Shown here: piece by piece, positions 52,451 through 63,844 of the stretch
Numbering within the stretch: position 1 is the first letter of the stretch
Layout: the number at the start of each line of letters is the position of its first letter
Assembly: GCA_947498415.1 (NCBI GenBank)
Contig: CANMKB010000006.1
Location: forward strand, 1-64,000
DNA: 64,000 nucleotides
Reading direction: 5' to 3'
DNA from: an uncultured Paracoccaceae bacterium
GTDB lineage: Bacteria; Pseudomonadota; Alphaproteobacteria; Rhodobacterales; Rhodobacteraceae
Notes under the pieces: generated by a model
Databases searched by the model: none
Seen by the model: the letters and a program-made list of their open reading frames with translations, nothing else
Told to the model about the DNA's origin: nothing
Made by a program: the position numbers and the translations under genes

Positions 52451-54850
52451 ATGACACATGAGAACGTGAACCAGTTTTATAAGGACTCATTCACGGCCGA
52501 AATCATTCGCCATCTGCGCTATGACTTGGGCAAAGATGAAAACCACGCGTCGCTTTATGATTGGAGAATGGCGATGTCGCTCGCCATTCGCGATCGGCTG
52601 ATCGACACATGGTTTGACAGCACCCGCAAGACATATACGGAAAAAGGCAAGCGCGTTTACTATCTTTCGATGGAATTCCTGATTGGCCGTTTGACCGAAG
52701 ATATGGTGACCAACGCAGGCCTCGAAGTGACCGCCCGTACCGCCCTGGAAGCCCTTGGTTTGGATTACGACGAAGTTGTTCAAGACGAACCAGATGCCGC
52801 GCTTGGCAACGGTGGCCTTGGACGACTTGCCGCTTGCTTTATGGACTCTTTGGCCACGCTAGGGATCCCGGCTTATGGTTATGGCATTCGCTATGAACAT
52901 GGTTTGTTTGAGCAGGACTTCGTGGAAGGCCGTCAAATCGAAACTGCGGAAAGCTGGCTGTCGCAAAAACATGCTTGGGAATTTGAACGCCCTGAAGTGT
53001 CTTATGAAATCTGCTTTGGCGGTCACGTTGAATACCCTGACGGCAAAGCCGTTTGGTATCCCCATGAACGTGTCAATGCGCGGGCGTACGACACGCCTGT
53101 GATCGGCTGGAAAGCCGAGTGGGGCAACACGCTGCGCCTTTGGTCGGCAACACCGGTTCATCATTTTGATCTGGCAAGCTTTAACCGGGGTGATTATCTG
53201 GCCGCGAGCCGGTCAGAATCTTTGGCACGCACAATTTCCCGCGTGCTTTATCCGGATGACACCACCGAGGCCGGTAAGGAACTACGTCTTAAGCAAGAGT
53301 ATTTCTTTACAGCCGCGTCGATCATGGATTTGATCCGCCGCTTCCTGTCCGAACATGACGATATTCGCAAATTGCCAGATCACGTCGCCATTCAATTGAA
53401 TGACACGCACCCGGCCATCGCTGCACCTGAGTTGATCCGCATCCTTTTGGATGAGCACAATCTTGAGATGGACGAAGCGATCGACATCACGCGCCAATGT
53501 ATGGGTTACACGAACCACACATTGCTCCCCGAAGCACTCGAGCGTTGGAACGAATGGCTCTTTGGCCGCATCCTGCCGCGTCACATGGATATTGTGCGCG
53601 CAATTGATGCCGATCATCAAAAGAAATTCCCGGGCTCTCCGCGCATTCTGGACCATGGCAATGTGAACATGGGTGAACTTGCCTTCATCATGGCGCATCG
53701 CGTGAATGGCGTGTCCGCGCTTCACTCTGAGTTGGTGAAAGAAACCGTATTCGCGGATCTGCATAAGATCCATCCAGAACGGATTATCAACCAAACCAAC
53801 GGGATCACCCCACGCCGCTGGCTGTACAACTGTAACGCCCCGTTGCGCAAAGTGATCAACCGCGAGATCGGTGAAGATTGGGTTGCTGACCTAGAGAAAC
53901 TCGAAGCGCTTGAGAAACTGTCTGATGACAGTGCGTTCCTTGAAAAGTTCCAGGATGCCAAGACGCAAAACAAAGTGGCTCTGTCCAACTGGCTTGGCGA
54001 AAAAACTGGTGTTTCAGTTGATCCGCAGGCGATGTTTGACGTGCAGATCAAACGTATTCACGAATACAAACGTCAGCACATGAACATTCTCGAGACCATT
54101 GCGCTTTGGAATGCGATCCATGAAAACCCAGATGCGAATTGGACCCCGCGCGTTAAGATCTTTGGGGGTAAGGCCGCACCGGGTTACATCGTTGCGAAAG
54201 AGATCATTCAGCTTATCAACGACGTGGCGCGCACGATCAACAATGATCCTGTGACAAGCAAATACCTAAAGGTCGTTTTCCCGCCGAACTACAATGTTTC
54301 GATGGCCGAAAAATTGATCCCAGCAGCGGATCTGTCTGAACAGATTTCAACAGCCGGGAAAGAGGCTTCTGGTACAGGCAACATGAAGTTTGCGCTGAAT
54401 GGTGCGCTGACAATCGGTACGCTGGACGGCGCGAATGTGGAAATCCGCGAACATGTTGGCGCAGATAACTTCTTCCTCTTTGGTCTGACCGCGCAGGAAG
54501 TCATGGAGCGTCGCCAACACCACGGTTATGCGCGTGCCGCGATCGAAGCCAGCCCGCGCTTGTCTCGGGTGCTTGGCCAAATTGCGTCAGGTGTGTTCTG
54601 CCCAGAAGACACAAGCCGCTACCACGGGTTTGTCGGCAATCTTTATGATCACGACTACTTCCTCGTGACCTGTGATTTTGATGATTATTTTGACACACAG
54701 CGCCAAGTGGATGCCGCCTATCTTAATCAACGAGACTGGACCTCTAAGGCGTTGATTAATACAGCGAAAATGGGTTGGTTCTCGTCAGATCGCACCATCG
54801 CGGGTTACGCAAAAGACATTTGGGGCGCGAAGAGCCTCAATAAAAACTAA
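52451..54850 (+). CDS. glgP: Glycogen phosphorylase
   Basis: A 799-residue enzyme that releases glucose 1-phosphate from glycogen. Landmarks: YYLSMEFLIGR near residue 70, ALGNGGLGRLAACFMDS, QLNDTHPAIA, RIHEYKRQ and the pyridoxal-phosphate lysine in EASGTGNMKFALNGALTIGTLDGANVEI. The ATG at 52451 (MTHENVNQFYKDSF) is preferred over a TTG seven codons earlier; AAGGTGA lies upstream. It is 34 bp after fba and 12 bp before glgB. Confidence 0.96.
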   Translation: MTHENVNQFYKDSFTAEIIRHLRYDLGKDENHASLYDWRMAMSLAIRDRLIDTWFDSTRKTYTEKGKRVYYLSMEFLIGRLTEDMVTNAGLEVTARTALEALGLDYDEVVQDEPDAALGNGGLGRLAACFMDSLATLGIPAYGYGIRYEHGLFEQDFVEGRQIETAESWLSQKHAWEFERPEVSYEICFGGHVEYPDGKAVWYPHERVNARAYDTPVIGWKAEWGNTLRLWSATPVHHFDLASFNRGDYLAASRSESLARTISRVLYPDDTTEAGKELRLKQEYFFTAASIMDLIRRFLSEHDDIRKLPDHVAIQLNDTHPAIAAPELIRILLDEHNLEMDEAIDITRQCMGYTNHTLLPEALERWNEWLFGRILPRHMDIVRAIDADHQKKFPGSPRILDHGNVNMGELAFIMAHRVNGVSALHSELVKETVFADLHKIHPERIINQTNGITPRRWLYNCNAPLRKVINREIGEDWVADLEKLEALEKLSDDSAFLEKFQDAKTQNKVALSNWLGEKTGVSVDPQAMFDVQIKRIHEYKRQHMNILETIALWNAIHENPDANWTPRVKIFGGKAAPGYIVAKEIIQLINDVARTINNDPVTSKYLKVVFPPNYNVSMAEKLIPAADLSEQISTAGKEASGTGNMKFALNGALTIGTLDGANVEIREHVGADNFFLFGLTAQEVMERRQHHGYARAAIEASPRLSRVLGQIASGVFCPEDTSRYHGFVGNLYDHDYFLVTCDFDDYFDTQRQVDAAYLNQRDWTSKALINTAKMGWFSSDRTIAGYAKDIWGAKSLNKN

Positions 54851-54862
54851 GGAGAGCGGATC

Positions 54863-57079
54863 GTGGTCAAACAGCTCGGACACTTGCCTCTGGAAGAGGC
54901 GCAGGCCGTTGCGGTCGGTCGCCACGGAGATCCATTCTCTGTCTTGGGAATGCACGTTGTGGACGGCAAGCTTGTCGTTCGCGCCGTGCGCCCCGAGGTG
55001 GACGCAGTCGAGGTGCTAGACGCCAAGACTGGGCGCAAATTGGCGAGCTTGGCTTGGCAAGAACAGACCGATGGTCTGTTCACCGGGGTCATTCCACGTC
55101 GCAAAAATCGGTTCCCCTACATTTTGCGCCTCACCAAAGGTGAACATGTTTGGGAGCAACGCGACCCATTCTCATTTGGCCCCGTTTTGGGGGAATTGGA
55201 TGAATACTTACTGGCCGAAGGCTCACACGGTCTGCTTTGGAAAGCCCTGGGTGCTCATGTCATCGAACACGAAGGTGTCCGCGGGACACATTTCGCGCTT
55301 TGGGCCCCTAACGCAAGCCGCGTGTCCTTGGTCGGGGATTTCAACGGCTGGGATGGTCGGCGCGCCCCGATGCGCCGCAGAGGTCACACCGGGATTTTTG
55401 AAATCTTTATGCCAGAGCTGGGCGAGGGATGTACCTATAAGTTTGAGCTTTTGGATTCCCAAGGCAACTTGCTTCCAGAAAAGGCTGACCCAGTTGGCTT
55501 TGGTTCTGAATGCCCGCCAAAAACGGCATCTGTTGTGCGCGATCTTACGGGCTATGATTGGAACGATCAAAACTGGATGACGACCCGTGCCGAAGCACAA
55601 CGTCATGACAAACCGATTTCGATCTACGAAGTCCATCTGGAAAGCTGGCGTCGGGTGCCCAGCGAGGGCGGTCGTAGCCTATCCTATGTCGAGCTTGCGC
55701 AGCAGCTTGTAGATTACGCACGCGACATGGGGTTCACTCATATCGAATTGTTGCCAATCTCTGAATATCCTTTTGGCGGTTCCTGGGGGTATCAACCGGT
55801 TGGTCTTTTTGCGCCAACTGCACGATTTGGCGATCCAAATCAGTTCCGCGCTTTGGTCGAAGCCTGTCACGCAGCAGGTCTTGGGATAATCTTGGATTGG
55901 GTGCCGGGCCACTTCCCAAGCGATGCGCATGGTTTGGGGCAGTTTGATGGATCCGCCCTATACGAACACGCCGATCCGAAAGAGGGTTTCCACCCTGATT
56001 GGAATACCTTTGTGTATAACTTTGGTCGTGCCGAAGTGCATAACTTCCTTGTTTCAAACGCAAAATTTTGGATGGAAGAATACCATATCGATGGCCTGCG
56101 CGTCGATGCTGTGGCCTCTATGTTGTACCGTGACTATTCGCGCACAGAAGGCGAATGGGTGCCCAATGAATTTGGCGGCCGCGAAAACCTCGAAGCGATT
56201 GCACTTTTGCAGCGCATGAACGAGGCGGTCTATGGCTCTTATGATGGTGTGATGACCATCGCCGAGGAATCCACGTCGTTCCCAATGGTCTCTGGCCCAA
56301 CGGATGCAGGGGGGCTGGGCTTTGGGTTCAAGTGGAACATGGGCTGGATGAACGACACCTTGCAGTACATCGGCAAAGATCCGGTGCACCGCAAATATCA
56401 CCATGATCAGATCACATTCGGCCTGCATTACGCCTTTTCCGAGAATTTCGTTTTGCCGCTGAGCCATGATGAAGTTGTGCATGGCAAAGGATCGATCTTA
56501 GCCCGAATGCCGGGTGATGAATGGCAGCAATTTGCGAATATGCGGGCCTATTATGGCTTTATGTGGGGCCACCCCGGTAAAAAGCTTTTGTTCATGGGGT
56601 GCGAGTTTGCGCAGCGTGCTGAATGGAATAATGAAAGCAGCCTTGATTGGCATCTGCTGGACGCACCCAACCATGCGGGCATGCAAAGCCTCGTGCGGGA
56701 TTTGAACACACTCTATCGTACCAAGCCTGCGTTGCACCAACTGGACAGCGACGCCAATGGGTTTGAGTGGATTGATGGCGGCAATGCAGAGGCCTCTGTC
56801 TTTAGTTGGATTCGCTATGGAAAAGAGGGTGAAAACCCAATTTTGGTGGTCACCAACTTCACCCCACTCATGCACCGGTCTTTCCGTCTTGGGGTACCTA
56901 ATGACGGCTTTTGGCAAGAATGCCTAAACACTGACGCCGACGTTTATGGCGGCAGCAACCAAGGCAATCTGGGTGGCGTCCACGCGCAATCGGTCAGCGA
57001 ACATGGCCGACCTTATTCGATCGAGATCACGGTTCCGCCTTTGGCCACCGTCTTTTTCGAACTTACTAGCGAGCATTGA
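54863..57079 (+). CDS. glgB: 1,4-alpha-glucan branching enzyme
   Basis: A 738-residue GH13 enzyme that forms alpha-1,6 branches. Two N-terminal carbohydrate-binding domains (the second with [26 protein letters not shown]), then the barrel with the nucleophile Asp in [16 protein letters not shown], acid/base Glu in IAEEST, and [10 protein letters not shown]. Begins with GTG at 54863 behind GGAGAG. It follows the phosphorylase gene with 12 bp between. Confidence 0.96.
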   Translation: MVKQLGHLPLEEAQAVAVGRHGDPFSVLGMHVVDGKLVVRAVRPEVDAVEVLDAKTGRKLASLAWQEQTDGLFTGVIPRRKNRFPYILRLTKGEHVWEQRDPFSFGPVLGELDEYLLAEGSHGLLWKALGAHVIEHEGVRGTHFALWAPNASRVSLVGDFNGWDGRRAPMRRRGHTGIFEIFMPELGEGCTYKFELLDSQGNLLPEKADPVGFGSECPPKTASVVRDLTGYDWNDQNWMTTRAEAQRHDKPISIYEVHLESWRRVPSEGGRSLSYVELAQQLVDYARDMGFTHIELLPISEYPFGGSWGYQPVGLFAPTARFGDPNQFRALVEACHAAGLGIILDWVPGHFPSDAHGLGQFDGSALYEHADPKEGFHPDWNTFVYNFGRAEVHNFLVSNAKFWMEEYHIDGLRVDAVASMLYRDYSRTEGEWVPNEFGGRENLEAIALLQRMNEAVYGSYDGVMTIAEESTSFPMVSGPTDAGGLGFGFKWNMGWMNDTLQYIGKDPVHRKYHHDQITFGLHYAFSENFVLPLSHDEVVHGKGSILARMPGDEWQQFANMRAYYGFMWGHPGKKLLFMGCEFAQRAEWNNESSLDWHLLDAPNHAGMQSLVRDLNTLYRTKPALHQLDSDANGFEWIDGGNAEASVFSWIRYGKEGENPILVVTNFTPLMHRSFRLGVPNDGFWQECLNTDADVYGGSNQGNLGGVHAQSVSEHGRPYSIEITVPPLATVFFELTSEH

Positions 57080-57105
57080 TTTGCAGGCCCAATCGGGAGG
57101 AGAAC

Positions 57106-58368
57106 ATGATGAAAAAAGTTGACAGGCGTGTTACGCAGCAAACCATGGCGTTTGTTCTGGCCGGGGGCCGGGGGAGCCGCCTTGAAGAAATGACCGACAT
57201 CCGTGCAAAACCCGCGGTGTATTTTGGCGGCAAAGCCCGCATCATCGACTTTGCTTTGTCTAATGCCGTGAATTCTGGCATTCGTCGGATCGGTGTCGCA
57301 ACCCAATACAAAGCACACAGCCTGATCCGCCACATTCAACGTGGCTGGAGCTTTTTCCGGGCGGAACGCAATGAGTCCCTCGACATTTTGCCGGCATCCC
57401 AACAGCTGGATGAAGACAACTGGTACAAGGGCACTGCTGATGCGGTAACGCAAAACCTTAGCGTTCTGCGCGGGTATGGCCCAAAGTACATTCTGATCCT
57501 CGCGGGCGACCATATTTATAAGCAAGACTATTCGGTGATGATCGAAGAGCACGTACGCTCTGGTGCAAAAGTGACGGTCGGTTGCATCGAAGTGCCACGC
57601 GAAGAGGCCAAGGGCTTTGGCGTGATGGCGGTGGATGACAAAGACAAAATCCTAGATTTCGTCGAAAAACCGGCTGAGCCGCCAGCGATGCCAAACAACC
57701 CTGAAAAGTCTTTGGCGAGCATGGGGATCTATGTATTCGAAGCAGAGTATCTTTACGAGCTTTTGGAAAAAGATGCAGTTGATCCAAAATCCACCCACGA
57801 CTTCGGGCACGATATTATTCCGCAGATCGTGGCACAGGGCGACGCTTATGCGCATCCATTCAGCCGCTCTTGCGTGATGTCAGGCCTAGAGCCTGAGCCT
57901 TATTGGCGCGACGTTGGAACCATCGATGCGTTCTGGCAGGCCAATATCGATCTAACCGACTTCACTCCGGAACTGGATATCTACGCAACAGATTGGCCGA
58001 TCTGGACGTATTCCGAACTCACGCCTCCGGCAAAGTTCATTCACAACGAAGAAGGCCGTCGCGGCCAAGCGGTGTCTTCGATGGTTTCGGGTGGCTGTAT
58101 TATTTCAGGTTCATCTTTGTACAGATGTCTGTTGTTCACCGGCGTGATCACCCATTCCTTTGCACAGCTCGAAGGTGTCGTGGCAATGCCGTATTCAACG
58201 GTTGGTCGCCGCGCCTTCCTTAAAAACGTTGTGCTTGATCGTGGTGTAAATATTCCTCCGGGTTTGATCGTTGGTGAAGACCCAGAGCTTGATGCAAAGC
58301 GATTCCGGCGGACAGCAAACGGTATCTGCCTCATCACACAAGCGATGATCGACAAACTGGAAAAATAA
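57106..58368 (+). CDS. glgC: Glucose-1-phosphate adenylyltransferase
   Basis: A 420-residue enzyme that makes ADP-glucose, the regulated step of glycogen synthesis. Nucleotide site LAGGRGSRL, allosteric/catalytic [24 protein letters not shown], and FVEKPAEPP. The C-terminal left-handed helix carries [18 protein letters not shown]. The ATG at 57106 lies five bases after GGGAGGAG; a second ATG follows at once. It begins 26 bp after glgB and ends one base before glgA. Confidence 0.96.
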   Translation: MMKKVDRRVTQQTMAFVLAGGRGSRLEEMTDIRAKPAVYFGGKARIIDFALSNAVNSGIRRIGVATQYKAHSLIRHIQRGWSFFRAERNESLDILPASQQLDEDNWYKGTADAVTQNLSVLRGYGPKYILILAGDHIYKQDYSVMIEEHVRSGAKVTVGCIEVPREEAKGFGVMAVDDKDKILDFVEKPAEPPAMPNNPEKSLASMGIYVFEAEYLYELLEKDAVDPKSTHDFGHDIIPQIVAQGDAYAHPFSRSCVMSGLEPEPYWRDVGTIDAFWQANIDLTDFTPELDIYATDWPIWTYSELTPPAKFIHNEEGRRGQAVSSMVSGGCIISGSSLYRCLLFTGVITHSFAQLEGVVAMPYSTVGRRAFLKNVVLDRGVNIPPGLIVGEDPELDAKRFRRTANGICLITQAMIDKLEK

Positions 58369-58369
58369 T

Positions 58370-59806
58370 ATGAATGTCTTGATGGTCGTCTCAGAGTGCG
58401 CACCCTTCATTAAAACTGGTGGTTTGGCCGATGTGGCGGGGGCATTGCCCGGCGCATTGGCAGATCATGGTGTGAGCTGTCGCACCCTGCTTCCAGCTTA
58501 TCCTGCGCTCAAGCCATTGCTGGCCAAAGGCAAAGAGCTGGCGACATTGACGGATCTTCCCGGTGGCAGCGCACGTGTAGTTGCCGTAACCGCAAAGGGC
58601 ATAGATCTGTTATTGCTTGATCAACCGGCATTGTTTGATCGGGAAGGCGGGCCATATAGCTCTCCGGTGGGCGTTGACTGGGGAGACAATCACATTCGTT
58701 TTGCTGCTTTGGCCAAGGCCGGGGCACTGATTTGTGCGGATGGGCTTGATGGCTGGCGACCAGAGATTGCGCACGCGCATGACTGGCAGGCCGGGCTTTT
58801 ACCTGTCTATCTGAAGCAGATGGGCGTGACGGATGTGCGCTCTGTTTTGACCATCCACAATATCGCGTTCCAGGGCCGCTTTGGGGCGCATGTTTTACAA
58901 GAGCTGGGGCTTCGCTCTGATTGGTTCCATCCCGAAGCGCTTGAATTCTATGGAGACCTTGGTTTCCTAAAGGCCGGTTTAACCATGGCCGATCAGATCA
59001 CAACCGTTAGCCCAACCTACGCCCGTGAAATTCTGACACCAAAATTTGGCGCAGGGTTAGAGGGCATTTTGCGTGCACGGTCTCACCGCCTGACTGGTAT
59101 TCTCAACGGCATTGACCTTGATGTCTGGAACCCAGCCACCGATGAAGAACTCGCACAGCCTTATGACGTGCGGAGCCTAAAGCGCAAAGCGCAAACACGG
59201 CGGGCTTTGCAAGAACGCCTTGGTCTGGATACCAAAAGCAAAGGCCCACTCTTTTGTGTTGTCAGCCGCCTGACCGAACAAAAAGGTCTGGATATTTTGC
59301 TAAGCGCTGTGCCGCATCTGGTGGCCAAAGGCGGGCAGCTTGCTGTTCTTGGCTCTGGGGCACCAGAATTAGAGCAAGGCTTTGAACGTGCTGCGAGCCA
59401 ATTCGCAGGTCAGGTTGGTACCTTTATCGGTTACGACGAGGCCTTTTCGCATCAATTGCAAGGTGGCAGCGATGCGATTTTGATCCCATCGCGCTTTGAG
59501 CCATGTGGCCTGACGCAGCTTTACGGGCTGCGCTACGGCACTTTGCCGATTGTAAGCCAAACTGGCGGCCTTGCCGACACTATCATTGATGCCAATGTCT
59601 CGGCAATAAATGCTGGCGTTGCGACGGGCTTTAAGGTCTATGACCTCACGACCGAAGGTCTGGTCGGCACGCTCGACCGCGCCTTTGAGGTCTATCGCAC
59701 CCCAAAACGTTGGCAATCCATGCAACGCGCCGCAATGAAAAACGCTTTTGGCTGGGATACTTCGGCTGTAGAATATCTAAACGTTTATAAGGCCTTGGAC
59801 GGATGA
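58370..59806 (+). CDS. glgA: Glycogen synthase (ADP-glucose)
   Basis: A 478-residue GT5 glycosyltransferase. ADP-glucose site KTGGLADVAGALPGAL, then HAHDWQAGL, LTIHNIAFQG, PTYAREI, NGIDLDVWNP, RLTEQKG and the C-terminal nucleotide site SRFEPCGLTQLYGLRYGT. It starts one base after the glgC stop and overlaps glgX by four bases, so the three are tightly coupled. Confidence 0.96.
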   Translation: MNVLMVVSECAPFIKTGGLADVAGALPGALADHGVSCRTLLPAYPALKPLLAKGKELATLTDLPGGSARVVAVTAKGIDLLLLDQPALFDREGGPYSSPVGVDWGDNHIRFAALAKAGALICADGLDGWRPEIAHAHDWQAGLLPVYLKQMGVTDVRSVLTIHNIAFQGRFGAHVLQELGLRSDWFHPEALEFYGDLGFLKAGLTMADQITTVSPTYAREILTPKFGAGLEGILRARSHRLTGILNGIDLDVWNPATDEELAQPYDVRSLKRKAQTRRALQERLGLDTKSKGPLFCVVSRLTEQKGLDILLSAVPHLVAKGGQLAVLGSGAPELEQGFERAASQFAGQVGTFIGYDEAFSHQLQGGSDAILIPSRFEPCGLTQLYGLRYGTLPIVSQTGGLADTIIDANVSAINAGVATGFKVYDLTTEGLVGTLDRAFEVYRTPKRWQSMQRAAMKNAFGWDTSAVEYLNVYKALDG

Positions 59807-61914
59807 CTTTACGCCCAAACCAGCCGGTCGAACTATTGGCCGGCTGTCCTCATAAGTTGGGGGCACATTTTGACGGTAAAGGCACCAATTTTGCCGTTTT
59901 CTCTGAAAATGCCGAACAGGTCTTTCTGTGCTTGTTTGATCAAGAAACCGGGGCCGAAGTTCATCGCCTGAAGTTTGCCGAAAAAACGGGTTCCGTTTGG
60001 CATGGATACCTACCTGACGCGCAGCCGGGCACCCTGTATGGCTACCGCGCTGATGGGGCCTATGCACCCGAAGAGGGGCATCGGTTTAACGTCAACAAGT
60101 TGTTGATTGATCCCTACACACGCGAACTCAGCGGTACCTTTATCGAAGACCAGGCCATTCTTGGATACGAGGTGGGCTCCATCGCTGGTGATCTGTCTTT
60201 CAGCACATCTGACAGCGCTGACTTTATGCCAAAATCGGTGGTATCTGATCCGGCAGAATTTGCCCCTGTGGCCAAGCGACTTGGGCGCGGGTGGGAAGAT
60301 ACCGTCATATACGAAATGCACGTCAAAGGGATGACTGAACTGCATCCTGATATGCCAGAACAGCTGCGCGGCACCTATGAAGGACTGTGTACTCCGGCCA
60401 TTCTAAATCACCTGAAGGAGCTGGGCGTCACTGCGGTGGAGCTGCTTCCAGTGCACGCAGTCCGTTCCGAAGGACAACTTACTGCGCGTGGGCTTAAGAA
60501 TTATTGGGGCTACAACACCGTTGGTTTCTTTGCGGCAAATCCTGATTACTTTGGCCCGAATGGGGCGCACGGGTTTCGCACCATGGTCGAGACCTTTCAC
60601 GAAGCTGGGATCGAAGTCATTCTGGATGTGGTTTACAACCACTCTGCGGAAAGTGACCAGCTTGGTCCTACTCTTAACTTCCGCGGCCTGGATAATGCCT
60701 CATATTATCGGCTGCTGGATGCGCAAAAACGGTATTACATCAACGACACCGGCTGTGGAAACACGCTGAACCTTGAGCATCCTTTTGTCATACGTATGGT
60801 GCTGGATAGTTTAAGGTTCTGGGTCGAAGTTATGGGCGTCGACGGTTTCCGTTTTGATTTGGCAACCACTTTGGGCCGTCAGCGCGAAGGCTTTGATGCT
60901 TATGGCGCATTCTATTCCGCCGTTAGACAAGATCCGGTGTTGGCAGGAACAAAGCTGATTGCAGAACCTTGGGACATTGGCCCGGGCGGCTATCAGCTGG
61001 GTCAATTTCCAGCAGACTTTGGGGAATGGAACGACCATTCACGTGACGCCATTCGTAAGTTCTGGCGCGGCGATGAACATGGGGCTCAACAATTGGCGTC
61101 GGTTTTGCTTGGGTCTGCGGCGCAGTTTGACCACGGGGGCCGACGGGCTTGGTCTTCGATCAACTTTGTGGCCGCGCATGACGGTTTCACAACCGCCGAC
61201 ACAACGCGCTACGCCCAAAAGCACAATTTGGCCAATGGCGAGTCCAATCGTGACGGACACCATGCCAACTTTAGCGACAATTTCGGCGTCGAAGGGGAGA
61301 CGTCAGACCCCGAAATTCAAGCCCATCGCGCACGTCGTGTGAAAAACCTGCTGACCACCGTATTACTGTGTCAGGGCACGCCCATGTTGCTTGGCGGTGA
61401 TGAAGGTGGCAACTCGCAAAGCGGCAACAACAACGCCTATTGTCAGGATAATGAAACCACTTGGATCGACTGGAGCGGATTTGACCATGATCTCAAGGGG
61501 TTCGTGGCGGATCTGATCGCGTTGCGTCGATCCTTACCTGCCTTGCGTCAAACCCGTTTCTTGCACGGGGATAAACGCGCGTCAGATGGCCTACCGGATG
61601 TCGAATGGCGCGGCTTTGATGGGGTGGCACCACAGTGGCACGACGCAAACCTAGATCGCATTGCTTTGGTGCTTCGCGGCAGCGCTGATGCAAGTGACGC
61701 ACAGGCGGACATGCAAGAGGTCTTCCTTGCGTTTAACCGATCTGATCAACAGCTTGGGCTTGTGATGCCAGACTTGGCAAACGGCCCCTGGACCAAGGTG
61801 TTTGACACCGCGAAACCGGCTCAATCCGAACTGGACATCGAAGAAACCACCTTTGTGGATCCTCATTCAGTTTGCGTCTTTGTTTCAAAGGGTAAGACTT
61901 CTGATGCACTATGA
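59803..61914 (+). CDS. glgX: Glycogen debranching enzyme
   Basis: A 703-residue GH13 isoamylase-type enzyme that removes the short branches left by phosphorylase. N-terminal CBM48 domain (LGAHFDGKGTNFAVFSENA), barrel motifs VYNHSAE, nucleophile Asp in GFRFDLAT, Glu in LIAEPWDIGPGGYQLG, and NFVAAHDGFT. Starts inside the glgA stop (ATGA) and overlaps malQ by 11 bp. Confidence 0.95.
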   Translation: MTLRPNQPVELLAGCPHKLGAHFDGKGTNFAVFSENAEQVFLCLFDQETGAEVHRLKFAEKTGSVWHGYLPDAQPGTLYGYRADGAYAPEEGHRFNVNKLLIDPYTRELSGTFIEDQAILGYEVGSIAGDLSFSTSDSADFMPKSVVSDPAEFAPVAKRLGRGWEDTVIYEMHVKGMTELHPDMPEQLRGTYEGLCTPAILNHLKELGVTAVELLPVHAVRSEGQLTARGLKNYWGYNTVGFFAANPDYFGPNGAHGFRTMVETFHEAGIEVILDVVYNHSAESDQLGPTLNFRGLDNASYYRLLDAQKRYYINDTGCGNTLNLEHPFVIRMVLDSLRFWVEVMGVDGFRFDLATTLGRQREGFDAYGAFYSAVRQDPVLAGTKLIAEPWDIGPGGYQLGQFPADFGEWNDHSRDAIRKFWRGDEHGAQQLASVLLGSAAQFDHGGRRAWSSINFVAAHDGFTTADTTRYAQKHNLANGESNRDGHHANFSDNFGVEGETSDPEIQAHRARRVKNLLTTVLLCQGTPMLLGGDEGGNSQSGNNNAYCQDNETTWIDWSGFDHDLKGFVADLIALRRSLPALRQTRFLHGDKRASDGLPDVEWRGFDGVAPQWHDANLDRIALVLRGSADASDAQADMQEVFLAFNRSDQQLGLVMPDLANGPWTKVFDTAKPAQSELDIEETTFVDPHSVCVFVSKGKTSDAL

Positions 61915-63834
61915 TGAAACACTGCGCAATTTGGCGCAGGCCTATGGCATCTATACAGAGTTTCATCAGTTCTCTGGTGACTTACATCATGCAAGCCCAG
62001 ACACATTGCGCGTGCTTTTGGGCGCACTTGGGGTAGATGCTGAAAACCAAGACCGCGCGAGCGAAGCCCTTACTGCAAAGCAGCACGAAGACAGCTCTAG
62101 ACTGATCCCTCGGGAATATGTCATTCGCGCCGGAGAGCCTGCTGACATTCATGTCGCGCAGCCCTGCCATTGGCAGCTTTTGAACGAAGCTGGCGATCTA
62201 TTGGCAGAGGGGCACGCAGAGCACGTCATTCATATCCCCGCGCAATCTGTCGGTTATGGCTTCCTACATGTAGACACCAATGGCCTACGCCAAACGGCAT
62301 TTATGCCAATCAGACCCCCGGCTGCTCCGGTTCTTGGGCAGCGTGATTGGGGCTGGGTGACAGCCCTGTATGGTTTGCGGTCTAACACCAATGGCGGTCT
62401 GGGAAACTTTCGAGACCTGAAACAGGCGGCCCAAGGCCTGGCCCAGGGCGGGGCAGGATTTCTAGGGATCAATCCGGTTCATGCGCTCGGCTGGGCTGAA
62501 ACCGAAATGATCAGCCCGTATTCGCCATCTCACCGCGGGTTTTTCAGCACAGATCACATTGCCACAACAGCTGATCTTGGCCCAACGCCTGCTGACACAT
62601 TGGTTGACTACTCAACCGTGCGCCCACTTGTACGACGCGCACTTGAGGCCGAGTTCAAAACCTTTGGCCAAAAGAGATCAAGTGGCGAGCAAAATGCCTT
62701 TGCCGGTTACCTCAAAGATGGCCCAGAAGGTCTTTCAGAATTCGCGCACTTTGAAGCGCTGAGCGAAGTGTATGGTGGCGATTTCCGCCAATGGCCCTCT
62801 GCTGCCACTCAAGCCGGTCAGGTTGATCCAGAGCGGGTAAAGTTCCACAGCTGGCTGCAGTGGCGCGCTGAAACGCAACTTGCAGAGGCACATCAATCGG
62901 CGCGCAGTGCCGGCATGTCTCAAGGGCTCTATCTCGATTTGGCCGTCGGGTCGCGCCGGGGTGGGGCCGAAGTCTGGATGAACCAGTCCACAATCGCAAA
63001 GGGCGTATCAGTGGGTGCACCGCCAGATCACCTCAGCCCAGATGGCCAGTCCTGGGATCTCGCTGGATATGCGCCCAATCGCCTGGCCGAAGAACACTAC
63101 CTGCCGTTTCGACGCCTGCTGTCTCGGATGATGCAACATTGCGGTATCCTGCGGATCGACCATGCGCTTGGGATGCTACGCAGCTTTTGGGCACCGGATG
63201 ATGGCAATCCCGGCACCTACATTGCGCAAAGCTTTGAAACCTTGCTGGCCATTGTCACCATCGAGGCGCAGCGTAACGGATGTGCGATCATTGGCGAGGA
63301 TCTGGGTTTGGTGCCTGATGGCTTCCGCGAAAGACTGCACAATTCCGGGCTTTATAGCTATTCGGTCTGGCAATATGAAACCTATGAGGACGGCTGGCTG
63401 TATCACGCCAACGATCTTCGCTCGTTTAGCTTGTCTTGCTTTAGCACCCACGACACACCCACCGTAGCCGGGTTCTGGACAGGTCGCGATCTAGATCACT
63501 GGGATCGTTTGGGGTGGATTGATGAAAGCGATCAGGCCAACCAACGCAATCGTCGCGAACATCAGCGCAATAGCCTACGGGCGCATTGTGAATTTGAGGG
63601 CGACATTGCTCCAAAGGAGCTCAACCTTAAAATTGGTGAAAAACTGGCAGGCTCTCAGGTGGCTTTGGTTGCGTGTCAGCTTGACGATGCCTTTGGTGTC
63701 ATCGAAGCTCATAATTTACCGGGTACGGTGTCAGAACATGACAATTGGCAACGGCGCTGCCCAGAAGCCGTAGAAAATTTCCATACATCCCAAGAAATTG
63801 CAGACCTGAGCGCAGTGCTCAAGCCACTGACCCA

Positions 63835-63844
<10 letters not shown>
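61904..63844 (+). CDS. malQ: 4-alpha-glucanotransferase (amylomaltase)
   Basis: A 646-residue GH77 enzyme that shuffles maltodextrins, completing glycogen recycling with GlgP and GlgX. Motifs: WGWVTALYGLRSNTNGGLGNFRDL near residue 150, SPYSPSHRGFFSTDHIA, LYLDLAVGSRRGGAEVW, nucleophile Asp in RIDHALGMLRSFW, Glu in IGEDLGLVP and STHDTPTVAGFW. The ATG at 61904 overlaps the glgX end by 11 bp; starts further upstream would sit inside glgX. Its stop codon lies in an AGACACAT tandem repeat. Confidence 0.93.

Noticed and set aside
61802..61903. Longer malQ start inside glgX
   Set aside because: The extension would overlap glgX by over 110 bp with no ribosome site; MHYDETLRNLAQAYGI is a natural amylomaltase start.
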